Assembly (NCBI GenBank): GCA_040757335.1
Contig: JBFLXB010000036.1
Location: 1 to 32,477 of the forward strand
Reading direction: 5' to 3'
Source of the DNA: Nitrospirota bacterium
GTDB lineage: Bacteria; Nitrospirota; Nitrospiria; 2-01-FULL-66-17
Length of the DNA stretch: 32,477 bases
Shown: in pieces, positions 1 through 7,695 of the stretch
Numbering within the stretch: position 1 is the stretch's first letter
Layout: each line of letters starts with the position of its first letter
Notes under the pieces: generated by a model
Seen by the model: the letters and a program-made list of their open reading frames with translations, nothing else
Databases searched by the model: none
What the model was told of the DNA's origin: nothing
Made by a program: the position numbers and the translations under genes

Positions 1-49
1 GAGGCAGCAGGTACGCCGTGTCTCGGTCCGCTGGGATAAATCGCGCCAT
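1..49 (-). CDS. IS1182-like transposase, N-terminal 16 codons (runs off the window)
   Basis: On the minus strand an ATG at 49 opens a reading frame that begins MARFIPADRDTAYLLP and is still open at the window edge. This is the usual opening of IS1182/IS5-superfamily DDE transposases (recognised from memory of the family, not by a search). An excellent ribosome binding site, AGGAGG, lies 8 nt before the ATG. The catalytic DDE domain would lie outside the window. The frame starts just beyond the point where the neighbouring regulator loses similarity to its paralog, which is what an insertion sequence cutting that gene would produce. With only 16 codons visible, the family call is moderate. Confidence 0.6.
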   Translation of the reverse strand, partial: MARFIPADRDTAYLLP

Positions 50-115
50 GGGTCGGGCCTCCTGGGTGGACGAGCGACGCCATTATCCCACAACGGTGAA
101 CGGGACGAAAGTCCG
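1..115 (-). mobile_element. End of an insertion sequence (IS1182-like)
   Basis: The stretch between the transposase start at 49 and about 115 should be the 5' end of the element, including its terminal inverted repeat. The inner boundary is placed at about 113-118, where the regulator encoded on the same strand stops resembling its paralog at 2452-5709. I cannot define the inverted repeat or a target-site duplication because the other end lies outside the window. Confidence 0.5.
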
Positions 116-1903
116 ACAGACTCCTAGGTCCGCCGTTAGCCAGTGGTAGCATGCCTCCCACATGGCGAGGAAGATCGCCATTGGCGGCGATGTTTCCGGA
201 GTGTCGGCCAGTCGTCTCACGTCATCGATCAGGGTTTTCGCTCGCCTCAAATCCCCGAGGTAGACGAAATAGTTCACCGCGTTCAGTCCAATCCGCATCC
301 GCAAGGTGTGGTCCGTAACCTGATCGGACAAGACCAGTGTGCGGTCCATCCATCGCCGGAGGCCTCGATGCGATGGTTGGCGGTGGATCAACGCAGCGGC
401 TGCGCTCGTCATAACTCGGGCCTCGATCTCCACGGAGGGGAATGTGGGATCGCTGTGGACCCGTTGATCGAGCCACTCGATCCAGGGGTCCAGTGCGGCC
501 ATCGTAGTCAGGTAGAGAGTCATCATCTCGACTGCCGCAGACCATGCCAACAATGTTCCGGTGTGATCGCCGGTCGCCTGAAACATTTCAAAGGCCTTTT
601 GGAACGAAGCCAGGCTCTCTGGAGAGCCAGAAAAGAACCGACAGGTTCCCTGCCAGTACACCAACCAGGGATCGGTCTGGACAATGGTCGTGGGCAACCG
701 TTCGATCCACGATTGCAGTGTGCGACTGCGCCCTTGTCCGACCAGCACCGGCGCCTGCGTGAGGATGAGGCGCTGCACCGCAGCCCAGTCGCCCGCCCCC
801 GCATACAGATCCACCGCGTCTTCGATGCGGCCGGAGGATTCCAACACCGTCCCGGCCCGATGGCGCACCTGGCTGAGTTCGGCTGGGCTAAAGCGCTCCT
901 TCGCGCGGGAAAGCAGAAAGTCGCGAAAGAGATCGTGGTATTGATAGATGCGTTCGCTGCCAGGACGCTCTGACAGAAAATAGTTCGCGCGGGCCAGTTC
1001 TCCCAGCGTCTTCCCCACGTCGTGTGCACCCGCCATCCCTTCGGCCATCCGAACGGTCATGGCCGGCAGGAAGGCGCTCCGCAGCAGCAGATCCTGCGCG
1101 GGGCGCGCCAACTTCGCGAAGACCTCGCCGGCAAAGTAATCGAAGACCGACTCGGACATCGTGCGGGTCGGAGTGGACGCGTCGCTGCCGACCTTCATGG
1201 TTTGCAGCATCAACACGACCCCGGCCGTCCAGCCGTCGGTTTTGGCCTGAATGCCCTGCATCGTATCGATCGAGAAGCGCCGCCCCGTGCTGAGGGTCAT
1301 GAGCGCGCGCGTTTCCGACGGCGTCAACCGCAGCGCATCCCAACTTAGCATCCCCATCTGTCCGCTGGCCTGGAAAGCGGCCAGGCTGGGCGGCGGGGCG
1401 CTGCGGCTGATCAGGATGACCACACCCCCCTCCGGAATCTGCGTGAGCCCCTCGCGCACGACGTCGTGAATGGGCGAGTCGGATGGCAGCTCGTGGTAGT
1501 TATCGAAGACCAGCACAAAGGGCGTGGGCAAGCGCGCAACCAGCGCCTCAAAGTAGCGTCGAGTGAACACCGGCAGGCCGGGCAGCCGATCCGGGGTCAG
1601 CAGCGGCAGCGGGCGGCGAAAACGCGGCGCGGCGGCTTTTGCGGCCAGTCCCAAGTAGTAGAACAACGACGCGGGGTCGGTATCGCCAGCATCGAGCTGG
1701 TACCAAATCCCCTTGAGCTGCTTGCATTCCACGTAGCTGGAGATCAAGGTGGTTTTTCCCGAGCCTGGTGGACCCGTGACCCACAGGATCGGCTGGGATC
1801 GCGTGCGATCCACGAGCCGGAACAGGCGCGGCCGAGGGAGCACCGCGGCCCCGAGGCGCGGGCGGCTGATCTTCGCGATGGATCGTTCGCGTTGTCCCGC
1901 CAT
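83..1903 (-). pseudogene. STAND NTPase/TPR regulator, 3' half lost to an IS insertion
   Basis: This 606-codon frame is the N-terminal part of a MalT-like STAND ATPase of the type that in its full-length neighbours ends in a winged helix and BTAD domain. Visible features are a Walker A motif GPPGSGKTT (K50), a Walker B strand VLVFDNYHEL, and the start of the TPR-like helical solenoid. It is closely similar to the 1,085-aa regulator at 2452-5709 up to roughly residue 596; the last ten or so residues are read from the insertion sequence and end at a chance stop. The DNA-binding half is therefore missing here and the product should be unable to regulate. The start ATG at 1903 has GAGGT 5 nt upstream. 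The remainder may survive on the far side of the IS, outside the window. Confidence 0.8.
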
Positions 1904-1958
1904 CAGTGACCTCGCCCCCGCCGGGTCCCAGTGCCACCACGCGCCGATGGCGGTCTTC

Positions 1959-1988
1959 TTGACCCGCGTTTCGGCAAGGCGCTATAGT
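1959..1988 (+). promoter_or_regulatory. Putative hicBA promoter
   Basis: TTGACC (1959-1964) and TATAGT (1983-1988) are separated by 18 bp and predict a transcript start near 1995, about 20 nt before the hicB start. The promoter lies in the gap upstream of the divergent broken regulator. Confidence 0.55.
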
Positions 1989-2013
1989 GAATCATCGTCA
2001 ACGGAGGAGCGCA

Positions 2014-2214
2014 ATGAAGTTGCACGTCAAGATCGAACGAGATGAAGCAGGGTACTATGTCGCGGAGGTCCCCGCGCTTCCCGGGTGCCTGTCTCAAGGG
2101 AATACTCGCGAAGAAGCGATCGCCAATGTGAAGGAGGCCATCGAAGGTTGGCTCGAAGTGATGGAGGCCAAACAGCCGACCGATCCAGCCGCCCTGGTTG
2201 AAATTGCCGTCTGA
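2014..2214 (+). CDS. hicB: HicB-family antitoxin
   Basis: A 66-aa protein with the HicB fold signature: a beta-strand start MKLHVKIERDE, then GYYVAEVPALPGCLSQGNT, then EEAIANVKEAIEGWLE. HicB binds and neutralises the HicA RNase and usually represses its own operon. The ATG at 2014 is chosen because GGAGGAG (2003-2009) sits 4 nt upstream; an upstream GTG at 1987 in the same frame has no such site. The stop overlaps the start of hicA by one base, so the two are translationally coupled. This is the short HicB form that lacks a separate C-terminal DNA-binding domain. The antitoxin-first order is the reverse of the commoner hicA-hicB order. Confidence 0.9.
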   Translation: MKLHVKIERDEAGYYVAEVPALPGCLSQGNTREEAIANVKEAIEGWLEVMEAKQPTDPAALVEIAV

Positions 2215-2432
2215 TGGCTCATCTCGCACCCTGCTCGGGGGCGGAGGCAGTCAGGAAACTTTCCCGGGCAGGCTGGACGATCGCCCGCCAAAAAGGTTCC
2301 CACGTGATGATGACCAAGACGGGTTACCAATGGACCCTCTCGATCCCTCAGCATCATGAACTCGGCCCCGGCCTGCTTCGCAAATTGATCCGCCAGGCAG
2401 GCCTGACGGTCGACGAGTTCAACGCTTTGTAG
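2214..2432 (+). CDS. hicA: HicA-family mRNA interferase toxin
   Basis: A 72-aa protein of normal HicA length with the double-stranded-RNA-binding-like fold: AVRKLSRAGWTIARQKGSH, a central strand region, and LRKLIRQAGLTVDEF. His30 in the KGSH motif is the conserved catalytic residue of the family. HicA cleaves mRNA and halts translation when not held by HicB. Its ATG shares a base with the hicB stop. The gene is convergent with the regulator ending at 2452, only 19 bp away, with no obvious terminator between them. Confidence 0.9.
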   Translation: MAHLAPCSGAEAVRKLSRAGWTIARQKGSHVMMTKTGYQWTLSIPQHHELGPGLLRKLIRQAGLTVDEFNAL

Positions 2433-2451
2433 CACCGGCACTTCAGAACCT

Positions 2452-5400
2452 CTACGTCACGGCCCCTCGTATCTGTTGATGAATCGTCTCCGTGGCCGGA
2501 GACGGCGGGATCTGGAGCTGGGCGTGCAGGGTCTCGCGGCAGCGGCGATACGTGGCCAGAGCCTCGGCCCGGCGGCCCAATGTCTGATAGCCCAGCATCA
2601 AGTGCTGGTAGAACGGTTCGACCAAGGGGTCGAGCTCGATGCCACGTTGATAATAGGTCACGGCGCGTTCCCAGTCCTTGCCGCGTTCGCAGCAGCGTCC
2701 CAGCTCGCTCAGTAACGCAACCAGCCGGCCATGGACCTTCTCGCGCCGGCTTAACGCCCAGGCCTCATCGCTCTCCTCCCGCAGAAACGGGCCGGCGTAG
2801 AGCCGAAAGAGCTTTTCCGCAGTGGCACATACCGTCTCGGCGTCCGGCGACGGCTGCTTGAGCGTCGAATCCAGATCTCGAATGAGCCGTTCGACGCTCC
2901 ACAGATCCACCCACACCCGCTTCGGATCCAGCGTGAGTCGTCCGTCCGCGAGGAACACGGTTTCCTCACCGAGCAGCTTCCTCAACCGATGCAACGTGGT
3001 ATCGAACGCTTGCCGGGCTGCATCCCCGTCCGCCTCGGGCCAAAGCGCTTCGGTCAGTTCACTTTGGGCTACGTCCCGCCCACCATGCGCGATCAGGGCT
3101 TTGAGCAGCGCGAGCGGTTTGCCGTGTTGGCTGCGCCGGCCCATCGAGAGGGGTTGATCGCCCCACAGGATCGAGAACCGGCCCAAGGTGTAGACTTTGA
3201 CTGGCCAGGGCCAGGCCTCGATCCCGCGCGCCGATGGTTCCGGCAGCAGATTCCGCTTGCGGATGAGATGGCGGACATAGTCCACCTCGATCCCGTGCTC
3301 CAGGGCGGTGGCGCAGAGCCGCGACATGACTGTGGGCCGCGAGAAAGGCTTGTTCACGTAACCCTGCTCGCGCCCGATCGCCATCGCTCGCCGCAGCGCG
3401 GCAAGCCCGCGCTCGGCCGCGTCCTTGTCCGGTTGTCGATCCAACTTCCGATCCGAGAGATCCAGGTCGATCTGCGCACGAGCTAGGCAGCACTGGTGTT
3501 CGAGGACCATGCTGTTCATAGCGGCCGCAAGGTCAACAACCTGTCCCAGATGCGAGGCGACATCCTCCAGGCGGCCTCGCTCCAGCAGCACCTGAACCAG
3601 CCCGAGTCGGCATTGCGCCTCACTGAAGGGCCCTCCCACTTGGCACGCAATCTCCGTCGCCTGCTTTGCACGCTGAAGCGCCTCCTGAAGATTCCCGACT
3701 AGTATGGCGTGCCAGCTCGCAAGGTGGTGGTAATGACTCGCTTCCAAATTGTTCCCGCTGCGCAGCGCGGCCCTCACTCTATCCAGGTATTCCGCTCCAC
3801 GCTTCACGTCCCCCATGCAGAGCGAACCGTACACCCCCTGGGCCAAGGTCCAGCCGTCAAAGAGATGCGCGCCACTCTCTTCCGCCAGTTCTAGCGTTCT
3901 GTTCACGGTCCGAAGACAGGCCGACAAATCGGCCTTTACCAACCAATTGCGCGTCGCTTCCCACGTCGCCGCGATGATCTTGTTGATGGGCGCAGCGTGC
4001 GGCGACTCCGCCAGCATGAGGATCTCATCGGTCATCGCCTTACCGAATGCGTAGTCCCCGATGTAGGTGGCATAGTGGATTGCGGTCATGGCAACCCGGA
4101 TGCGCAAGTTGATGTCCGTCACGTGCCGGGACGATTCCAGTGCGCGGTCGACCCAACGCCGCAGCCTTGGATGCTGCGGTTGGCGATGGAGCATGGCCAT
4201 GGATGCGCTCGCCGCCACGCGGGCCTCAATATCCGGGGAGGGGAACTCTGGACTGGTCCTCATGCGCTGATCAAGCCACTCGATCCACGAGTCCAACCCG
4301 GTGATGGCTTGCATCGGGAGCCCAATCATGTCGACCGCCGCAGACCAGGCCAACCAGGTTCCCGCTGAATCGTCGGCGGCCTGAAACAACTCGAAGGCCC
4401 TTTCAAAAGAGCGAAGGCCTTCCCTCACCCCGTACGAGAACTGGCAGACCCCGAGCCAGTACAGCAACCACGGCTCGGCCCCGACTAAGTCCTTCGGCAA
4501 TCGGTCGATCCACTCTTGCAGCGTGCGACTGCGGCCCTGTTCCACGAGAACTGGCGCCTGCGTGACGATGATCCGTTGCACCGCGGCCCAGTCACCCGCA
4601 CCAGCGTACAGGTCCACCGCCTCCTCGAGGCGGCCGGATTCTTCGAGAAGCGTCGCGGCGCGCTGGCGAATCCGGCTCAACTCGACTGCGCTGAATCGCT
4701 CCCGCGCCTGAGAGAGGAGAAACTCTCGGAATAAATCGTGGTACCGGTAGATCCGGTCGGTTCCAGGACGTTCCTCGACAAAGTAGTTCGAGCGGCTGAA
4801 GTCCGCGAGGTTCTTCCCCACTTCTCTTGCGCCGGTCAGCCGTTCAGCGATCCCGAGTGTCATGGAGGGCAGGAACGCGGTCCGAAGCAGCATTTCCTGA
4901 ACGCTCCGAGACAACTTCGCGAAGACCTCGCCGGCAAAGTAGTCGAAGACCGACGCAGACATGTTCTGGGCCGGAGATTGCGCATCGCTCGCGACCTTGA
5001 TGTGTTGCAGCATCAAGACGACCCCGGCGGCCCAGCCGTCGGTTTTGGCTTGGATGCATTGCATCGCGTCGTTCGAGAATCGTTTCCCCGCGGTGAGCGA
5101 GATCAGCGCGCGAGTCTCTGGCGGGGTGAGCCGCAGGGCATCCCAATTCAGCACCTGCATCTGTCCGTTGGCGTGGAAGGCGGCCAGGCTTGGCGGCGGG
5201 GCGTTGCGGCTGATCAGAATCACCACGACACCCTCCGGGATCTGAGTCAGCCCTTCGCGCATGACGTCGTGAATCACCGAGTCGGATGGGAGCTCGTGGT
5301 AGTTGTCGAAGACCACGACGGATGGCCGGGGCAATCGCTCGGTCAGCGCCTCGAAATACCGGCGGGTAAACACCGGCAGACCGGGCAGACGATCCGGGGT

Positions 5401-5709
5401 CAGGAGCGGCAGCGGCCGGCGCACGCGGGGCGCCGCCTTTTTGGCGGCTAATCCCAGGTAATAGAACAATGACGCCGGATCGGCATCGCCGGCGTCGAGA
5501 TGATACCAGATGGCTTTGCGCCGGCGAACGGCGAGATAGCTGGAGACCAGCGTGGTCTTGCCGGAGCCTGGAGGCCCATTTACCCAAAGGACACGACGCG
5601 GACCCGGTCGGTCCAACAGGCGAAACAGCCGCGGCCGTTGCAACACTTTCGCAGACACGGGCGGACTGATCTTGGCCAGGCCGCCGAGGTGTTGCCTGAC
5701 ACGGACCAT
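2452..5709 (-). CDS. STAND NTPase-TPR-winged helix-BTAD transcriptional regulator (full length)
   Basis: A 1,085-aa regulator that joins a MalT-type signal-sensing ATPase to a SARP-type DNA-binding end. Walker A is GPPGSGKTT (residues 45-53, K51), Walker B is VVVFDNYHEL (D135), and residues 250-830 are an alpha-helical TPR-like solenoid. An OmpR/PhoB-type winged helix follows from about 836 (VKVYTLGRFSILWGDQPL, then LLKALIAHGGRDV and ALWPEADGDAARQAF), and a BTAD helical domain covers about 935-1080. STAND proteins typically bind an inducer on the solenoid, oligomerise with ATP and then activate transcription; the inducer is unknown. The ATG at 5709 is preceded by GAGGG. The broken copy at 83-1903 lies downstream on the same strand with hicBA between them. 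No target operon with the direct-repeat promoter seen further right is visible next to this copy. Confidence 0.9.
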   Translation of the reverse strand: MVRVRQHLGGLAKISPPVSAKVLQRPRLFRLLDRPGPRRVLWVNGPPGSGKTTLVSSYLAVRRRKAIWYHLDAGDADPASLFYYLGLAAKKAAPRVRRPLPLLTPDRLPGLPVFTRRYFEALTERLPRPSVVVFDNYHELPSDSVIHDVMREGLTQIPEGVVVILISRNAPPPSLAAFHANGQMQVLNWDALRLTPPETRALISLTAGKRFSNDAMQCIQAKTDGWAAGVVLMLQHIKVASDAQSPAQNMSASVFDYFAGEVFAKLSRSVQEMLLRTAFLPSMTLGIAERLTGAREVGKNLADFSRSNYFVEERPGTDRIYRYHDLFREFLLSQARERFSAVELSRIRQRAATLLEESGRLEEAVDLYAGAGDWAAVQRIIVTQAPVLVEQGRSRTLQEWIDRLPKDLVGAEPWLLYWLGVCQFSYGVREGLRSFERAFELFQAADDSAGTWLAWSAAVDMIGLPMQAITGLDSWIEWLDQRMRTSPEFPSPDIEARVAASASMAMLHRQPQHPRLRRWVDRALESSRHVTDINLRIRVAMTAIHYATYIGDYAFGKAMTDEILMLAESPHAAPINKIIAATWEATRNWLVKADLSACLRTVNRTLELAEESGAHLFDGWTLAQGVYGSLCMGDVKRGAEYLDRVRAALRSGNNLEASHYHHLASWHAILVGNLQEALQRAKQATEIACQVGGPFSEAQCRLGLVQVLLERGRLEDVASHLGQVVDLAAAMNSMVLEHQCCLARAQIDLDLSDRKLDRQPDKDAAERGLAALRRAMAIGREQGYVNKPFSRPTVMSRLCATALEHGIEVDYVRHLIRKRNLLPEPSARGIEAWPWPVKVYTLGRFSILWGDQPLSMGRRSQHGKPLALLKALIAHGGRDVAQSELTEALWPEADGDAARQAFDTTLHRLRKLLGEETVFLADGRLTLDPKRVWVDLWSVERLIRDLDSTLKQPSPDAETVCATAEKLFRLYAGPFLREESDEAWALSRREKVHGRLVALLSELGRCCERGKDWERAVTYYQRGIELDPLVEPFYQHLMLGYQTLGRRAEALATYRRCRETLHAQLQIPPSPATETIHQQIRGAVT

Positions 5710-5775
5710 AAGGCCCTCTGGGGACCGCGTGGGAAAGGAGCGTCAGTATACATAAAAGTCAAGCTCAGAGGGAAG

Positions 5776-5797
5776 CATTAAATTCATTAAATTCATT
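5776..5797. repeat. Tandem CATTAAATT repeat upstream of regulator
   Basis: Two exact copies of CATTAAATT plus a further CATT lie 67-88 bp before the start codon of the regulator at 2452-5709. This is an AT-rich island in GC-rich DNA. It may be an operator or UP-like element of that gene; that is inference. Confidence 0.5.
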
Positions 5798-5894
5798 CCC
5801 GTGGCCCCGAAAACTGTCTCAGTAAGGGGGTTCACGTCAAACACTTCTGAGCCCCGGAAGGTGGGCATCCGGTCGTTGTGTTGAAACTGTACTA

Positions 5895-5922
5895 GCGCCG
5901 TCCGCTTGGGGCGGTACGGCGC
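5895..5922. other. Strong imperfect hairpin in intergenic region
   Basis: GCGCCGT (5895-5901) pairs with ACGGCGC (5916-5922), and inside it CCGC pairs with GCGG around a TTGGG loop, with one bulged T. There is no T-run, so it is not a classical terminator. It lies exactly at the end of a membrane-protein gene remnant, which suggests the edge of a lost mobile element or a small structured element. Confidence 0.45.
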
Positions 5923-5923
5923 G

Positions 5924-6033
5924 CATGGCCGTAATCAATCCTCGTGCCGCCTGGCTCTGTCCATCCTGGCGCGCCAGCCAACAAGCGATACCCAATGCCA
6001 GCAGCGCGGCCCCGGCTCGCCCCCACCCACGTC
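5924..6033 (-). pseudogene. Remnant of a small membrane-protein gene
   Basis: Reading the minus strand from about 6033 to 5924 gives GAALLALGIACWLARQDGQ followed by SQAARGLITAM. This resembles the middle of small hydrophobic membrane proteins with an alternating GIACWLAR helix (a resemblance from memory, not searched). There is no start codon or ribosome site upstream, and after LITAM the reading turns into non-membrane sequence. The piece is therefore cut at both ends. The gap from 5710 to 6064 holds only this remnant, the hairpin and the CATTAAATT repeat. Confidence 0.35.
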
Positions 6034-6064
6034 CCTAAAACTCACGTCCAAGTTGCAGTCGAAG

Positions 6065-6093
6065 TTGACTTCTTATTTTTAAGAAGTTATGAT
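6065..6093 (+). promoter_or_regulatory. Promoter with palindromic operator for the RelE/Xre module
   Basis: TTGACT (6065-6070) and TATGAT (6088-6093) are separated by exactly 17 bp. The spacer is filled by a perfect 8-bp inverted repeat, ACTTCTTA-TTTT-TAAGAAGT (6068-6087). This is an ideal place for the HTH antitoxin to bind and block RNA polymerase. Transcription would start at about 6100, so the GTG at 6102 would be read from an almost leaderless message. Confidence 0.7.
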
Positions 6094-6101
6094 GGCTACC
6101 C

Positions 6102-6665
6102 GTGTGGCGCGTGCGTGAGCACCGGGAGTTGGGAAAGCGGGCCCGAAAGCTGCCCGTGGCTGTGTTAAAAAAATACGAACTCTGGAAAAATCTTGTGTTT
6201 CGACACGGACCGGCCGTTCTGAGAACATTTCCCGGCTTCCACGATGAGAAGCTTAAAGGCGAGCGATCGGGCCAACGCTCGTCGCGTCTCAGCCTTCAGT
6301 ACCGCGTCATTTATCAAGTGGAGGAGCGTGAACAGGTCGTCTACGTGCTGGATGTGACGCCGCATCAGTATTCGGAGAGCCCAGCCATGAAGAAAGCAAC
6401 TTCCACGCAGTTCATCCCCGCGAAACCGCGCATCATCCTGACCACCGGGGAGGTGATCAAAATGCTGCGAGACTTGAAGGGCTGGACCCAGAAGGACCTG
6501 TCCCTGCGATGCGGCATCAGCCCGAGTAACCTGAGCCTGCTCGAACACGACCGACTGGAGATCGGAAAAAGACGGGCTGAGCAATTGGCCAAAGCGTTCG
6601 GTATTCATCCGGCGATTATTATGTTCCCCGAATACGAAGGCTCCGAGATCGCCCGAGTCGCGTAG
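6102..6665 (+). CDS. RelE/HigB-like toxin in frame with an Xre-type antitoxin
   Basis: This 187-codon frame has two parts. Residues 1-90 are a RelE/ParE-superfamily toxin: KRARKLPVAVLKKYELW, then FHDEKLKGERSGQRSSRLS, then QYRVIYQVE and VLDVTPHQY, typical of ribosome-dependent mRNA interferases. Residues 96-187 are an HTH_3/Xre protein with GWTQKDLSLRCGISPSNLS. Toxin genes of this family normally end just after the VTPHxY motif; here no stop separates the two. The product is either a genuine fusion or two proteins, with the antitoxin made from the internal ATG at 6387. The GTG at 6102 is used because a stop lies four codons upstream in frame, and it has no ribosome site, which fits leaderless translation. 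Confidence 0.7.
   Translation: MWRVREHRELGKRARKLPVAVLKKYELWKNLVFRHGPAVLRTFPGFHDEKLKGERSGQRSSRLSLQYRVIYQVEEREQVVYVLDVTPHQYSESPAMKKATSTQFIPAKPRIILTTGEVIKMLRDLKGWTQKDLSLRCGISPSNLSLLEHDRLEIGKRRAEQLAKAFGIHPAIIMFPEYEGSEIARVA
6387..6665 (+). CDS. Xre-family antitoxin from an internal start (alternative product)
   Basis: The ATG at 6387 lies in the same frame as the toxin and has GGAG 9 nt upstream (6374-6377), so independent initiation is plausible. It would give a 92-aa HigA-like antitoxin: an N-terminal extension, then a helix-turn-helix around GWTQKDLSLRCGISPSNLS and a dimerising tail AEQLAKAFGIHPAIIMF. It would neutralise the toxin and probably bind the inverted repeat at 6068-6087 to repress the operon. 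Free antitoxin from this start would explain how the cell tolerates the joined ORF. Which product is made cannot be told from sequence. Confidence 0.6.
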   Translation: MKKATSTQFIPAKPRIILTTGEVIKMLRDLKGWTQKDLSLRCGISPSNLSLLEHDRLEIGKRRAEQLAKAFGIHPAIIMFPEYEGSEIARVA

Positions 6666-6806
6666 CCAGACACCCGCCCAATGGCAGCTGCCTTCAGGAG
6701 GAGCTTGAGCCGCCGAGTCATCCGTGACGATCTCTGAAGCAACCACTGCCGAAGACTATACGACCGGGCCGAGCGAGATCGTAACGGCGCGTCATCATGG
6801 CGTCGA

Positions 6807-6890
6807 GACAACGTCCGCTGCGAATCATACCGTAGGAGGAAGGACGCAGACGAGCCGTGGGCTTCGCTGGTCATCATGGCTTGCCTTCCT
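6807..6890. repeat. Diverged ~75-bp repeat, copy 1
   Basis: This stretch aligns with 8801-8877 at roughly 75 percent identity by eye. Shared cores are ACGTCYGCTGCRAATCATA and ACGCAGAC.AGCCGTGGGC. A pair of arms, GTCYGC and GCAGAC, is kept in both copies and could form a stem. Copy 1 lies directly upstream of the vapBC promoter. The rest of the 6666-6880 gap shows no convincing gene. Confidence 0.5.
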
Positions 6891-6909
6891 GACTAGAAGT
6901 GACTATGAT
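6881..6909 (+). promoter_or_regulatory. vapBC promoter, probably leaderless
   Basis: TTGCCT (6881-6886) and TATGAT (6904-6909) are 17 bp apart. The -10 box ends 6 nt before the vapB ATG at 6916, so transcription should start at or next to the start codon. No ribosome site is present. Confidence 0.6.
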
Positions 6910-6915
6910 TGGTCT

Positions 6916-7179
6916 ATGAAAACCGTCCGCATTGCCGAACTCAAAGCCCGACTCAGCGGGTATCTCCGAGAAGTCCGGAGCGGTCGATCCGTCACCGTGC
7001 TCGATCGCGATACGCCGATCGCACGGATCGTTCCCTATACCCCCGACGTCGCTTCCCTGATCGTCCACAAACCGCTGCCGAACGCCCCACCTCCCGGTCG
7101 CGTGAAGTTACCGCCCCCTCTTTCCATTAAGGGTGATATCGTTGACCTCCTCATGGTGGAACGGCAAGGCGAACGGTGA
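6916..7179 (+). CDS. vapB: VapB antitoxin, Phd/YefM family
   Basis: An 87-aa protein with the Phd/YefM N-terminal DNA-binding fold: MKTVRIAELKARLSGYLREV, then GRSVTVLDRDTPIARIVPY. The proline-rich C-terminal tail would wrap around the toxin, as usual for VapB antitoxins. The ATG at 6916 matches the family's normal start and lies at the predicted transcript start. Its stop overlaps the vapC start by the GTGA arrangement (4 nt). VapB neutralises VapC, and the complex normally represses the shared promoter. Confidence 0.88.
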   Translation: MKTVRIAELKARLSGYLREVRSGRSVTVLDRDTPIARIVPYTPDVASLIVHKPLPNAPPPGRVKLPPPLSIKGDIVDLLMVERQGER

Positions 7180-7592
7180 TCGCCTACGTCGATTCGTCGG
7201 TTCTCCTACGGGTCGTGCTGGGACAGCGACACGCCCTCCGAGAGTGGCCCACCATCGAACGAGGAATCGCGAGTGCGTTGGTCCAGGTGGAATGCCTCCG
7301 AACCCTGGACCGACTCCGCATTCAGCAGCGCATCGACCAAGCCACCATCGCCGAGCGGCGCGAGGCGATCTACACGGTGATCGACACGTTGGAAATCGCT
7401 GCACTCACGCAGAGTGTGCTGTCTCGAGCCGCCGCGCCGTTTCCAACGGAACTCGGCACGCTGGATGCCCTCCATCTTGCCACCGTCCTGCTGTGGCGCG
7501 ACCAGGTTCAGCAAGATCTCGTCATGGCTACCCACGATGCCGCGCTGGGCCTGGCCGCCCGGGCGTCGGGCTTGCGCGTGGTCGGCGTCTAG
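7176..7592 (+). CDS. vapC: VapC toxin, PIN-domain ribonuclease
   Basis: A 138-aa PIN-domain protein of standard VapC length. The acidic metal-binding residues are visible in their usual places: D6 in AYVDSS, E39 in VQVECLRTL, D97 in TLDALHLAT and D121 in ATHDAAL. VapC enzymes cut tRNA or rRNA with Mg2+ or Mn2+. The GTG start at 7176 overlaps the vapB stop, so translation is coupled. All catalytic residues are intact, so the toxin looks functional. About 100 bp of plain sequence separates it from the convergent YciI-like gene. Confidence 0.9.
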   Translation: MIAYVDSSVLLRVVLGQRHALREWPTIERGIASALVQVECLRTLDRLRIQQRIDQATIAERREAIYTVIDTLEIAALTQSVLSRAAAPFPTELGTLDALHLATVLLWRDQVQQDLVMATHDAALGLAARASGLRVVGV

Positions 7593-7695
7593 CCCGCGTT
7601 GCACCTCCCCGGTGGCAAGCAAGTGGCTGGGGTCCGACAACAAGATGCCGTATTCAAAGCCGAGCCGGACGCGATATACACGGTCTGAAAGTTAC

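Noticed and set aside
6807-6890. Repeat pair as integron attC sites
   Set aside because: The GTTRRRY/RYYYAAC core sites are absent, and the flanking genes are not arranged as cassettes.
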